64,000 bases of DNA, taken from Opitutales bacterium (lineage in GTDB: Bacteria > Verrucomicrobiota > Verrucomicrobiia > Opitutales > Seribacteraceae). Positions 16,792 through 25,331 of the stretch are shown here, piece after piece. The notes under the pieces were generated by a model, which had not been told where the DNA came from, did not search any database, and was given only the letters and a program-made list of their open reading frames with translations. The position numbers were made by a program, and so were the translations under genes. Numbering within the stretch: position 1 is the first letter of the stretch; each line of letters begins with the position of its first letter. Where the stretch lies: contig JAQWWZ010000001.1 of NCBI GenBank assembly GCA_029254745.1, positions 51,088-115,087 on the forward strand, written 5' to 3'.

Positions 16792-17940
16792 CTAAAGCGA
16801 GGAAGCTGAAAGCTTGGTAAAGGACTCTACCTGTGGAGTCATAGCACGAATTTCGCGACTCATGTTGTTCAGGTTTGCTTTGGACATTTGTATTTTTTCC
16901 TTCGCTGCTGTTTGTAGTTCCCCTGTGATCTGATTAAGGCGAACTAGTAGATGCTCCAGTGAAGAAATGGTTTGCTCAACCATTTCGTTAGCCGAATCAC
17001 TGACCAAATCTTGGAATTTCGAAAGTTGGGCATTAACCTTTCTTTTGATCTCTTTTGTCTCCGCCAGTAAGATTCGTTCATGGGGGACGCGTTTAAGATC
17101 ACTTGCTAACCCAAACTTGGAGAGGATCCAGATAATCCATTTTGATGGGTCAAGTTGCCAAGGTTTGACCCCGTTTCGGTAATCCCATTGGAATTCATGG
17201 TGATAGTTGTGATAACCTTCGCCCATCGTGAAAATTGCGGCGATCCAACTGTCACGAGCACTATGGCTGGTTGAGTAGGGTCGGTTACCAATCATGTGAC
17301 AAAGTGAATTTATGCAAAAAGTAGCGTGTTGAACCATGACCACTCGGGCAACACCAGGAATGAGAAGGCCTCCTAACGCACCGGCTGTAGGGCTAAGATT
17401 TCCAGTACCGATAGCGTATAGGTAGCCAATGAGGGTCGGGACACCAAAACTTACAACAAACGAAATGAGATGTACCCATTTGAACTGCCACATCACCAAT
17501 TTATCTTTTTTGAGGTCGGCTACATTGTCAAAAGGAAGTTCGGGTTTGAGTTTAAACATCAGCCAACCCATGTGAGCCCAGAACACCCCCTTGGAAATGT
17601 CATAAGGATCATCATCTGTATCGACATGTTTATGATGCCTTCTGTGCTCAGCACTCCACCAGAGGGCTGAGTTTTCGAAAGCAGCTGCACCGAAGAGCAA
17701 GACAAACAGTTTTACGGGCCATTTTGCTTTAAATGCTTGGTGAGAAAACAAGCGGTGGTATCCGAGTGTGATACTCATGCCAGTTGCCAAATAGAAAAAT
17801 AGGAATACAGAGAAAATGATCCAGTCCCATCCGAAGGTCCAAAAATACCATGGTACAGCGGTGCAGGTTAGTAAAGCGGTGGTAATAAGAAAAGTACTGG
17901 TAACCCATTCCACACGATTAAATGGTATGTTTTTGAACAT
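16792..17940 (-). CDS. Acyl-CoA/acyl delta-9 fatty-acid desaturase with helical tail
   Basis: A membrane di-iron desaturase that introduces a double bond into saturated acyl chains. All three histidine boxes are intact: HRLFSH (62-67), EHRRHHKHVD (98-107) and YHNYHH (243-248). Membrane segments flank them. The enzyme normally ends soon after the WILSKFGLASDL-like segment (about 280). Here about 95 more residues follow (288-382), rich in Lys, Glu, Gln and Leu with heptad spacing, which look like a long coiled coil or amphipathic helix. The gene faces the MFS transporter gene; both end within 36 bases. It likely adjusts membrane fluidity. Confidence 0.93.
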   Translation of the reverse strand: MFKNIPFNRVEWVTSTFLITTALLTCTAVPWYFWTFGWDWIIFSVFLFFYLATGMSITLGYHRLFSHQAFKAKWPVKLFVLLFGAAAFENSALWWSAEHRRHHKHVDTDDDPYDISKGVFWAHMGWLMFKLKPELPFDNVADLKKDKLVMWQFKWVHLISFVVSFGVPTLIGYLYAIGTGNLSPTAGALGGLLIPGVARVVMVQHATFCINSLCHMIGNRPYSTSHSARDSWIAAIFTMGEGYHNYHHEFQWDYRNGVKPWQLDPSKWIIWILSKFGLASDLKRVPHERILLAETKEIKRKVNAQLSKFQDLVSDSANEMVEQTISSLEHLLVRLNQITGELQTAAKEKIQMSKANLNNMSREIRAMTPQVESFTKLSASSL

Positions 17941-18089
17941 GAAATGTTCATAGATTTTGTAACCTTATTAGTCGAGCTTTATTTTTAGATTTTAACTCAT
18001 TGGGTGAATGTGGGAGTAAGTTTTATCTTGTCGACTACCAAAAATTGAATGTAAGTATCTTTACTGTTTAACCCCAATCCTTAGCGCCA

Positions 18090-18251
18090 ATGAAAATATT
18101 AAAAATTCTTTTTTCCTCTTTCCTTCTTTTTTGTGTTTCAATAGGGTCGGGATGTTATTTGTCTAAAGCTGGATCTTATCTAGCTGACAAAAGCAAGTCA
18201 GCTTACAATTCCACTAAATCTGCACTCGGGTTTGACCAAAAACAAAAATAA
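18090..18251 (+). CDS. Small lipoprotein (53 aa)
   Basis: A 53-codon gene, too short for most ORF callers. MKILKILFSSFLLFCVSIG is a textbook signal peptide and is followed by the lipobox GSGC (Cys22). The short mature part (about 32 residues) has repeated K-S and alternating Ala/Tyr/Lys, suggesting an amphipathic helix. This size and build recall entericidin-type small lipoproteins, but I cannot assign it. The ThuA-like gene starts 19 bases after its stop, so the two may share a transcript. Confidence 0.65.
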   Translation: MKILKILFSSFLLFCVSIGSGCYLSKAGSYLADKSKSAYNSTKSALGFDQKQK

Positions 18252-18270
18252 CCAAACTAAGAAATTATAA

Positions 18271-19323
18271 ATGAAAATTTTAGCTCTCTTCTCCCTCTCC
18301 TTACACCTGTCCGTCTTGTTATTTGGGGCTCACCATGACATCTTACACTTCCCAGGTCATGATGATCCTGGAAAAGGGAAATCGATCGTACTGGTTGCAG
18401 GTGATGAAGAATATCGCTCGGAAGAAAGTATGCCGATGTTGGCCAAAATCCTTTCCAACAAACACGGCTTTGAGTGTAAGGTTATTTTTTCTTGGGACAA
18501 CTCAGGGAAATATATTGATCCAAATAATCAGATGGGAATCCGCGGGTGGCATCATCTAAAAGCTGCGGACTTGATGATTATTGGTACTCGGTTTCGGCAA
18601 CCTAACTCAGAAGATGCTAAGCACATCACCGATTTTCTAAACGCTGGAAAGCCAGTTATCGGCATAAGAACTTCAACGCATGCTTTTACCGGCAATGGAA
18701 GCTTTGGAGGTAAGATTCCATTTGGGCAATTTGGTCCTGCTATAATGGGTGAAGGATGGGTTAGTCACCACGGTCGTCACAAAGTTGAGGGAGCACGTGG
18801 AGTGGTTGAGCCTTCCAATGCATCCCATCCCATTCTCTCCAGCGTTTCAGATGTTTTCGCACCGTCGGATGTGTATGGAATTAACTCACTAACCACTCAA
18901 GATACCATCCTGATGAGGGGTGCTGTTACGAAAAGTTTGGCACCCAATTCCGAATTGGTTGATTCGAAGAATGAACCTATGCAACCCCTCGCTTGGTTGC
19001 ATCCTTACACTGCGCCAAACGGGAAAAAAGGAACCACCTTTTGCACAACTATGGGGTCATCAGTGGATTTGGTGAGCGAAGACTTACGAAGAATGCTTGT
19101 CAATGCAGCCCATTTCTTAACCGGCAGAAAAGTACCCCAAAAGGCAAATGTTGCATATGTTGATCCCTTCTACCCTTCTTTTTACGGATTTATTAAAGAC
19201 AAAAATTACTGGAAGAATCTAGGCATGCAACCCAAGGATTTTGGGCTAGGAATGAGTCCATCTGCAACTGATCCAAAGGGGACTCCACCCTGGAATTACA
19301 GGGATTTTCCCTCGGATAAATAG
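18271..19323 (+). CDS. Secreted ThuA-like domain protein
   Basis: A 350-residue protein with an N-terminal signal peptide (MKILALFSLSLHLSVLLFGA) and a glutamine-amidotransferase-like ThuA fold. The segments KSIVLVAGDEEYRSEESMP, FLNAGKPVIGIRTSTHAF and HHGRH fit this family, which is common in Planctomycetes and Verrucomicrobia. ThuA proteins are linked to sugar metabolism (trehalose utilisation), but enzymatic activity is rarely shown. It lies directly behind the small lipoprotein gene. The Cys/His nucleophile usual for true amidotransferases is not evident. Confidence 0.75.
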   Translation: MKILALFSLSLHLSVLLFGAHHDILHFPGHDDPGKGKSIVLVAGDEEYRSEESMPMLAKILSNKHGFECKVIFSWDNSGKYIDPNNQMGIRGWHHLKAADLMIIGTRFRQPNSEDAKHITDFLNAGKPVIGIRTSTHAFTGNGSFGGKIPFGQFGPAIMGEGWVSHHGRHKVEGARGVVEPSNASHPILSSVSDVFAPSDVYGINSLTTQDTILMRGAVTKSLAPNSELVDSKNEPMQPLAWLHPYTAPNGKKGTTFCTTMGSSVDLVSEDLRRMLVNAAHFLTGRKVPQKANVAYVDPFYPSFYGFIKDKNYWKNLGMQPKDFGLGMSPSATDPKGTPPWNYRDFPSDK

Positions 19324-19329
19324 CAATTT

Positions 19330-19656
19330 TTACTTGTTTGTTTTTTCGATTATGAAGCTGTGATCTACACCCGCCTTTTTTTTAGCATTATCCGCAAGTG
19401 TTCGATATTTTTTCGCTTTTTGGAAGTAAGTTGACTTAAGTTTTTGGTGATGAGGCCTTTGTCCGTTTAACAAAGCATGGGAAGGGTAGGGTGGTGATAA
19501 GCTTTGCAGGTCAGCTAATGTTTGAAAGGTTTTTGCCCGTGATTCATAATTCTTAATCCTTTCCGAAAAAGTCCGCTTTTGTTTCTGCCTGCAACTGCTA
19601 GGCACAGCAAGGCAGGTAATAAATATAATAAAATTTGAAATAAAAATCCTTACCAT
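19330..19656 (-). CDS. Hypothetical lipoprotein (108 aa)
   Basis: A 108-residue protein with an N-terminal hydrophobic stretch and a possible lipobox (VPSSC, Cys22), followed by a very basic region. Two copies of a short motif can be seen: SRAKTFQTLADLQ (about 39-51) and QKAKKYRTLADNAKK (about 78-92). That suggests an internal repeat of a helical hairpin. I do not recognise the family. The stop lies 6 bases from that of the convergent ThuA-like gene. Confidence 0.55.
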   Translation of the reverse strand: MVRIFISNFIIFITCLAVPSSCRQKQKRTFSERIKNYESRAKTFQTLADLQSLSPPYPSHALLNGQRPHHQKLKSTYFQKAKKYRTLADNAKKKAGVDHSFIIEKTNK

Positions 19657-19767
19657 CTTATGCTCAGTTACCTTTCTTATATGACTAATGTGGGGATGCT
19701 GTTCGATCCAAAATTTTTATGGATTTAGGCTGACCCAATTGCCATGACTTGATACTGTGTTCATTAC

Positions 19768-20406
19768 ATGAGCGATGGCACAAAAATAATTTTGATCAGG
19801 CACGGTGAAACCGAATGGAATCTAACCGGTCGATGGCAAGGGCACGCAGATTCTCCCTTAAGCGAAAGAGGGGTATCACAAGCTGTTGCTTTGGGGGAGC
19901 GTTTGAAGGGGGAAGAATTAGACTATTTTTATTCTAGTGATTTAGGAAGGGCTCAGCATACCGCCAGACTTGTTGGAGGTCCATCTGGTTGGCATCCCAT
20001 TTTGATGGAATCGTTGCGTGAGCTAGACCTTGGTGTACTTGAAGGTTTAACCACTGAGGAGATGCTTAAGGCGAGCCCGGGTGAGTATCAATCTTTTCGA
20101 AATAACGGACCAGAGTATCAGGTCCCTGGTGGTGAAAGCTTTCGTCAGTTTTACGAACGTTGTGCGAACACTTTGGAAGAGATGGCATGCAAGCACGCGG
20201 GGAAAAAGATAGGGGTGATTACTCATGGTGGATTTTTGGGTGCCATTTTTCGTTACATCTTACAAATCCCTCTGGAAGCTGAAAGAAATTTTCTTCTTCT
20301 GAATTGCTCGGTTAATAGGCTGGAGAAAACAAAGAATGGATGGAACTTGGTGAGTTGGGGAGACATTGCTCATTTGGACGGTGTAGCGGCCTTGGACGAC
20401 GCCTGA
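19768..20406 (+). CDS. Histidine phosphatase (phosphoglycerate mutase-like)
   Basis: A 212-residue cytosolic member of the histidine phosphatase superfamily. The phospho-histidine motif is LIRHGETEWN (8-17), with GRWQGHADSPLSERG next to it. YSSDLGRAQHTA holds the second Arg, then ELDLGVLEGLT (Glu), and THGGFLGAIF supplies the second His. Relatives include GpmB, CobC and broad phosphatases. The local genes do not settle the substrate. The start ATG follows a plain spacer. Confidence 0.88.
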   Translation: MSDGTKIILIRHGETEWNLTGRWQGHADSPLSERGVSQAVALGERLKGEELDYFYSSDLGRAQHTARLVGGPSGWHPILMESLRELDLGVLEGLTTEEMLKASPGEYQSFRNNGPEYQVPGGESFRQFYERCANTLEEMACKHAGKKIGVITHGGFLGAIFRYILQIPLEAERNFLLLNCSVNRLEKTKNGWNLVSWGDIAHLDGVAALDDA

Positions 20407-20548
20407 ATTTAGTACAACTTTTTTGACCGATGGTCGTGTTTCTACTCTTTCGGACTCTGAGAGTTTAAAGGCTTTGAGCCATGTGCTGGCTGGTCAAAAT
20501 AGTTTTAATCTTCCAGGTATTACTAACCCAGAGGAGTTTTAGTGAATT

Positions 20549-21433
20549 TTATTCATCTAAAGATGCGGATACCAATCGCCTGCACTGGGGTTTAGCTTCA
20601 TGATTGAAGCGATAGGCCCAAAGCTTTTTGTCACAGGTAACACAGCCATCCACGCACACGACTTGCCCGTTTATTTTAGGGGTTTCAGGCGGTAGACAGT
20701 AATGTCCAATATATACAGGTTTTTCCGGAAATGAATAGGGTGAGACTTTTTTTAGTTCATCGAGGGGGGGATATTTATCTCGAGGGGCAGGGTACATGGG
20801 AGAGAGTAGGTAGTCTGCATATGACTGTCCATGTGGGTTTTTCCACCATTGGATACGACCTTTTTTCCGGCGAATCCCAAAACGGTCTTTCATTTCAAGG
20901 TCTTGGGGTAAGCTAACTTTAAGTCCGTAAAGAATTTGCTGAATAGCCTCCTGATGGTCAGACCCTTTTTCTAAGGTTTTGCGGATGAAGTTATCATCGC
21001 AAAGTTTTGCATCTTGCAGGAATGAAATAGAAGGGATGTGCCATGCGGCATGAACCACTCTAAAGGTTGGAAAGTCTATAAAAAGAGGCCATGATCGAAT
21101 CCAAGGAATAAAGGGTTCCAGTTCTTTCACTTCCTGGTGTCCCTTTTTTACATGTTGCTGAACGAGCCTAAATTCATGGTTTCCCACGCTTATCATGGCA
21201 TTGCCATGGTAATGCATTTTGCGAACAAGGTCTAGGGTACCCGTAGTGTCTGGTCCCCGATTGATAAGGTCTCCCACGAAAATTGCTTTCCTGCCATTTG
21301 GGTGAATGAATCCAAACTCTCCACTTTTGTACCCGAGTGAAGTCAGAAGTTTTTTCAGTAGTTCAGCGTGCCCGTGGACATCCCCAATAATGTCATAACC
21401 TGTACTTTTTTTATCGATCACAACTAGGATCAT
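20549..21433 (-). CDS. Metallophosphoesterase (PrpE/ApaH-like)
   Basis: A 294-residue calcineurin-like phosphatase. The metal-binding signature is complete: GDVHGHAELL (17-26), FVGDLINRGPDT (about 51-62) and SVGNHEFRL (about 81-89), with further His residues in VHAAWH and IGHYCLP. The arrangement fits the PrpE/diadenosine tetraphosphatase or Ser/Thr phosphatase group. A C-terminal segment with CVDGCVTCDKKLWAYR is typical of the PrpE-like clade. It is divergently placed to tgt, with 58 bases between their starts. Confidence 0.87.
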   Translation of the reverse strand: MILVVIDKKSTGYDIIGDVHGHAELLKKLLTSLGYKSGEFGFIHPNGRKAIFVGDLINRGPDTTGTLDLVRKMHYHGNAMISVGNHEFRLVQQHVKKGHQEVKELEPFIPWIRSWPLFIDFPTFRVVHAAWHIPSISFLQDAKLCDDNFIRKTLEKGSDHQEAIQQILYGLKVSLPQDLEMKDRFGIRRKKGRIQWWKNPHGQSYADYLLSPMYPAPRDKYPPLDELKKVSPYSFPEKPVYIGHYCLPPETPKINGQVVCVDGCVTCDKKLWAYRFNHEAKPQCRRLVSASLDE

Positions 21434-21491
21434 CTCATGTGTATCCTAAATTTCAAGTTTTCTCTAGTTTACCGACAGAAGTAAATGAAGT

Positions 21492-22661
21492 ATGGGTAAG
21501 AGAAGTATGATAATAGAAAGTACCAAGTATAAACCTAGCAATTTCACCCTCAACCAGGTTTTGGAGTCGGGGGCTAGGGCTGGGACGCTCACTTTACCCA
21601 ACGGCATTGTGCCGACCCCAGTTTTTATGCCTGTTGGTACCCAGGCCACAGTGAAAGGGGTATTGCCAAAGGATTTGCATGAGACAGTTAAATGTCCGAT
21701 TATTTTAGGAAATACTTATCATCTCAATTTGCGTCCCGGGGTCGATATTGTTGCTCAGGCTGGGGGGCTTTCCTCTTTTATGAATTGGAAAGGTCCTGTC
21801 CTTACAGATAGCGGCGGGTTTCAGGTCTTTAGCCTTTCCAAACTCCGGAAAATGACGGATGAAGGTGTCCGTTTTCGTTCTCATTTGGATGGTCGAGAGA
21901 TTTTTTTAGGTCCAAGAGAAGCAGTGCAAATACAGGATGGCTTAAAATCTGACATCGCGATGTGCCTGGACGAGTGCCCCCCTGCTGAGGCTAGCCGGGA
22001 GCAAATGGAAAAAGCAGTGAGCCGAACCAGTTTGTGGGCAGAGAGATGCAAGCAAGAGTGGGGAGAGAGCAAGGCTTTGGAAGAAGGGCGAAATTTGTTT
22101 GGGATTGTCCAGGGAGGTAGCTTTCATGACCTTCGTGTTCAGTCTGCCGAGGAATTAATGGAATTCGACTTTCCTGGCTATGCCATAGGTGGGGTAAGTG
22201 TGGGCGAGAGCGAAGAAGAAATGCTTCAGCAAGTGAATTGGACGGCCAAAATCTTGCCTGAGGATAAACCTCGCTATGTAATGGGCGTTGGAACTCCTCC
22301 TCAATTGCTTGCGATGATTGGTATGGGGGCAGACATGTTTGACTGTGTAATGCCCAGTCGAGCCGCACGTCACGGTATGGCATTTTCCTCACGAGGGACT
22401 ATGAATTTGCGAAATCAGAAATTTAAGAACGATTATTCCCCCTTGGATGAAGAAACCGACTCTTTTGCATCTCAGGAATTCAGTAAATCTTACATCCGGC
22501 ATTTGATTCAGGCAAAGGAATCTCTGGCTGGTGTATTGTTAACCCTTCATAATCTGCGTTTTTATGTACGCCTTATGGAAACAGCCCGACAAAAGATACT
22601 CAACGGAAGCTTTCAGTCTTGGTCACAATCATGGATCAAGGCATACGAATCTGGGCAATAA
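21492..22661 (+). CDS. tgt: tRNA-guanine transglycosylase, zinc cysteines missing
   Basis: A 389-residue Tgt, which exchanges guanine 34 for preQ1 in tRNAs with GUN anticodons. The catalytic residues are present: Asp106 in LTDSGGFQVF and the nucleophile Asp281 in GADMFDCVMPSR. The FGIVQGG and MGVGTPP segments are conserved. The structural zinc site normally uses CxCxxC plus a His 26 residues later. Here the three positions are Thr322, Ser324 and Ser327, while His353 (in LTLHNLRFY) remains. Length and alignment are otherwise regular, so the gene is probably functional. The Met at 21507 is an alternative start. Confidence 0.94.
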   Translation: MGKRSMIIESTKYKPSNFTLNQVLESGARAGTLTLPNGIVPTPVFMPVGTQATVKGVLPKDLHETVKCPIILGNTYHLNLRPGVDIVAQAGGLSSFMNWKGPVLTDSGGFQVFSLSKLRKMTDEGVRFRSHLDGREIFLGPREAVQIQDGLKSDIAMCLDECPPAEASREQMEKAVSRTSLWAERCKQEWGESKALEEGRNLFGIVQGGSFHDLRVQSAEELMEFDFPGYAIGGVSVGESEEEMLQQVNWTAKILPEDKPRYVMGVGTPPQLLAMIGMGADMFDCVMPSRAARHGMAFSSRGTMNLRNQKFKNDYSPLDEETDSFASQEFSKSYIRHLIQAKESLAGVLLTLHNLRFYVRLMETARQKILNGSFQSWSQSWIKAYESGQ

Positions 22662-22707
22662 AAAGTTGCCAAACAATCATACAGATCTGAAGGACTGAAC
22701 GCTGTTG

Positions 22708-23190
22708 CTATTTGGTTTTCTTCTTGGAGGCAGTACCCTTCCACTCGCAAATATATCCTTTTACTTTAGCGGAAAAATCAGTGGTGTCTGACCATTTCCC
22801 TTTTTTGCCATCGAGGATGAGAAAGTTGTAACCGGAAGTAGCGGAGGGTTGATTGTCGTCCCAGTTTTTAAATGTAAATGCCTCTCCATTGTCCCAGGTC
22901 CAAACACCTTCTTCAAATTCATCAGTTCCACCCAACCAAATGAGATTTTCTTTGGCAAGTTTACGAATAAATTCATTTTCTTTGGCATCGTTGATCACGA
23001 CTAGTTCGCCACCAATGTCATCGCATGCAAATTTTGCTTCCCACCAGGTGCTGTTGGTATCAAGAAATGCTTTGTAGTGATTTCCGTTGTATACAACTGC
23101 ATCCTTGGCAGGTTCCACTTTGTCGGCAAACAACGAGGGTAGGAAAAATACAAAGGATGTAAGTAGAGTAAAGCATGCGTAAGATTTCAT
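22708..23190 (-). CDS. Secreted C-type lectin domain protein
   Basis: A 160-residue protein with a signal peptide (ends about residue 22, SLFA) and one C-type lectin-like fold. Typical points are YKAFLDTNSTWWEAKFACDDIGGELVVIND, the IWLGGTDEFEEGVWTWDNGEAF core with the WND-type NWDDNQPS, and the closing C in YICEW. These folds bind carbohydrates with calcium or other ligands. The basic KKKTK tail may contact the cell surface. Such small secreted lectin folds are frequent in PVC bacteria. No partner gene is adjacent. Confidence 0.85.
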   Translation of the reverse strand: MKSYACFTLLTSFVFFLPSLFADKVEPAKDAVVYNGNHYKAFLDTNSTWWEAKFACDDIGGELVVINDAKENEFIRKLAKENLIWLGGTDEFEEGVWTWDNGEAFTFKNWDDNQPSATSGYNFLILDGKKGKWSDTTDFSAKVKGYICEWKGTASKKKTK

Positions 23191-23346
23191 GCATTTTATC
23201 CTGAGTTATGATAATCTCCATCGCAATCTATTTCCTTTCTTAGAGGTAAGATTTTCCCTCCAGGTAATGCATTGATAGATATGGCTTTGTCTTGACTCAA
23301 ACCGGGATGTAGCACAGGTTGCGATATTGCATATTTTGCATTTTAG

Positions 23347-23425
<79 letters not shown>

Positions 23426-23438
23426 GTTTTTATTTTTT

Positions 23439-24323
23439 ATGATAAGAAAACCAAGTATCGGGTGGCTTGGAGCGGGAGTCATGGGTGCTTCAATGGCGAT
23501 GCATTTAATCCGTGCTGATTATAAGCTCTTTATATTTTCTCGAACGCGAGAAAAAGCTGGGGCACTAGAGGCTGCTAGTGCGGTATAGAAGAGTTCTCCT
23601 GCAGAGGTTGCGATGTCATCGGAAGTTGTCTTTTCGGTCCTTGGTTTCCCCGGGGATGTGGAATCTGTGTTACTTGGAAGAAAAGGCGTGATCAAGGGGA
23701 TAAAGAGTGGGGCCACTGTGGTGGATATGACGACATCTAGCCCTGCGCTTGCGGTTCGTGTAGAATCCTCGATGAAGTCAAAAAATGTACTTTCAATCGA
23801 TGCGCCAGTAAGTGGAGGAGATATTGGTGCCCGTACTAGAACCCTTGCTGTAATGTGTGGTGGTACCAAAGAGGGGTATGATCAAGTTTTTCCAATTCTT
23901 CGTGTTTTCGCTAGTGATGTGGAATGGTTCGGCTCTGCTGGTGCAGGCCAAAAGACAAAAATGTCGAACCAGATTTTGATCGCTTCCATCATGATTGGAA
24001 CGGTGGAAAGTCTGCTTTATGCGGAGCGTGCAAACTTGGATTTGAAGAAAGTGATTACTCTTCTCAGTAATGGAGCAGCAAGTAGTTGGTCCTTATCCCA
24101 GCTTGGGCACCGGATGGTGAATGAGGACTGGGAACCTGGTTTTTTGATTAAACATTTTATCAAAGATATTGGAATTGCCCTAGCAGATGCTTCGCAAATC
24201 GGCTTAAAGTTGAAGAGGTTGGAGTTAGCCAGTCAATTTTACAAGGAGGCCCAGAAGATGAATTTTGAGGAAAAAGGAACCCAGGCTCTTTTTCAGGTCT
24301 TGCGGGCCTTAAATAAAAGCTAG
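23439..24323 (+). pseudogene. 3-hydroxyisobutyrate dehydrogenase-like gene with in-frame TAG
   Basis: A NAD-binding beta-hydroxyacid dehydrogenase interrupted by one stop codon. The first part (23439-23588) has the Rossmann motif [16 protein letters not shown] and ends in TAG at 23586-23588. The same frame continues at once with KSSPAEVAMSSEVVFSVLGFP, which is the normal next block, followed by DAPVSGGDIGA and the catalytic Lys region GAGQKTKMSNQ. No bases are lost or gained. Other genes here end in TAG, so a recoded genome is unlikely. Either it is a fresh pseudogene, a sequence error, or a readthrough case. The C-terminal part alone (from 23613) would lack NAD binding. Confidence 0.85.
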
Positions 24324-24381
24324 GGCAGGAACGAGAAAAGAAGGTTTCCAAATTTTTGTTTCATGATAGTATGGGAACGCT

Positions 24382-25314
24382 ATGGCCACATTAGTTACAG
24401 GAGGAGCAGGTTTTTTAGGCAGTCATCTATGCGAGCGATTACTTGAAAAGGATCATGAAGTTTTGTGTATGGATAACTTCTTTACAGGAAGAAGACGAAA
24501 TGTTTCCCATTTGCTGAAGAATCCAAATTTTGAACTCATTCGGCATGATGTCGTCGACCCTTTAAAGGCAGAAGTTGACCGAATTTACAACTTAGCCTGT
24601 CCGGCCTCCCCGGTGCACTACCAGTATAACCCGATCAAAACAGTAAAGACATCGGTGGTGGGAGCGATAAATTGTTTGGGTTTAGCGAAAAGGGTGGGAG
24701 CCAGGATTCTACAGGCTTCCACTTCTGAGGTTTATGGTGACCCCGAAGTGCACCCCCAACCTGAAAGTTACCGGGGGAATGTCAATCCCATCGGTTTGCG
24801 GGCTTGTTATGATGAAGGGAAGCGGTGTGCGGAAACCTTATTTTTTGATTACCATCGTGAGAATAATGTTGATATACGAGTAGTTCGAATTTTTAATACC
24901 TATGGTCCACGAATGTTGCCCGATGATGGTCGCGTTGTTTCTAATTTTATTGTACAAGCTCTTACGGGGGAAGATATTACCTTATATGGTGATGGCTCCC
25001 AGACTCGATCTTTTTGCTTTGTGGATGATTTAATTGAAGCGATGATGAGAACCATGGAGCAGGATGACACCGTGGGACCAGTGAATATTGGAAATCCGGT
25101 TGAATTTACAATCCGTGAGCTAGCGGATGCTGTACTTGGAAAAATTAAGACCGGATCCAAAATCGTTGAAAGGCCCTTGCCATCTGACGACCCCACTCAG
25201 CGCAAGCCAGACATATCTCTTGCCAAAAAAATCCTGAATTGGGAGCCTGAAATTGAGCTGAGTGAGGGCCTTGATCGAACCATTCCTTATTTCAAAGAGC
25301 GTATAGGTGCGTAA
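24382..25314 (+). CDS. UDP-glucuronate decarboxylase (UDP-xylose synthase)
   Basis: A 310-residue short-chain dehydrogenase/epimerase that turns UDP-glucuronate into UDP-xylose. The NAD-binding motif is [12 protein letters not shown] (4-15). The catalytic set is visible as TSEVYG (Ser/Thr) and the YDEGKR motif (Tyr...Lys), and the subgroup marker [18 protein letters not shown] is complete. The C-terminus has [17 protein letters not shown] and VNIGNP, as in this family. UDP-xylose feeds surface polysaccharides. It starts 58 bases after the broken dehydrogenase and 17 bases before secA; a shared transcript with secA is possible. Confidence 0.92.
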   Translation: MATLVTGGAGFLGSHLCERLLEKDHEVLCMDNFFTGRRRNVSHLLKNPNFELIRHDVVDPLKAEVDRIYNLACPASPVHYQYNPIKTVKTSVVGAINCLGLAKRVGARILQASTSEVYGDPEVHPQPESYRGNVNPIGLRACYDEGKRCAETLFFDYHRENNVDIRVVRIFNTYGPRMLPDDGRVVSNFIVQALTGEDITLYGDGSQTRSFCFVDDLIEAMMRTMEQDDTVGPVNIGNPVEFTIRELADAVLGKIKTGSKIVERPLPSDDPTQRKPDISLAKKILNWEPEIELSEGLDRTIPYFKERIGA

Positions 25315-25331
25315 CACTTACTTTTAAATTC

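Noticed and set aside
23586..23588. TAG as a sense codon in this genome
   Set aside because: Several solid genes in the window end in TAG (for instance at 12743, 16756, 19323 and 24323), so general recoding is not supported.
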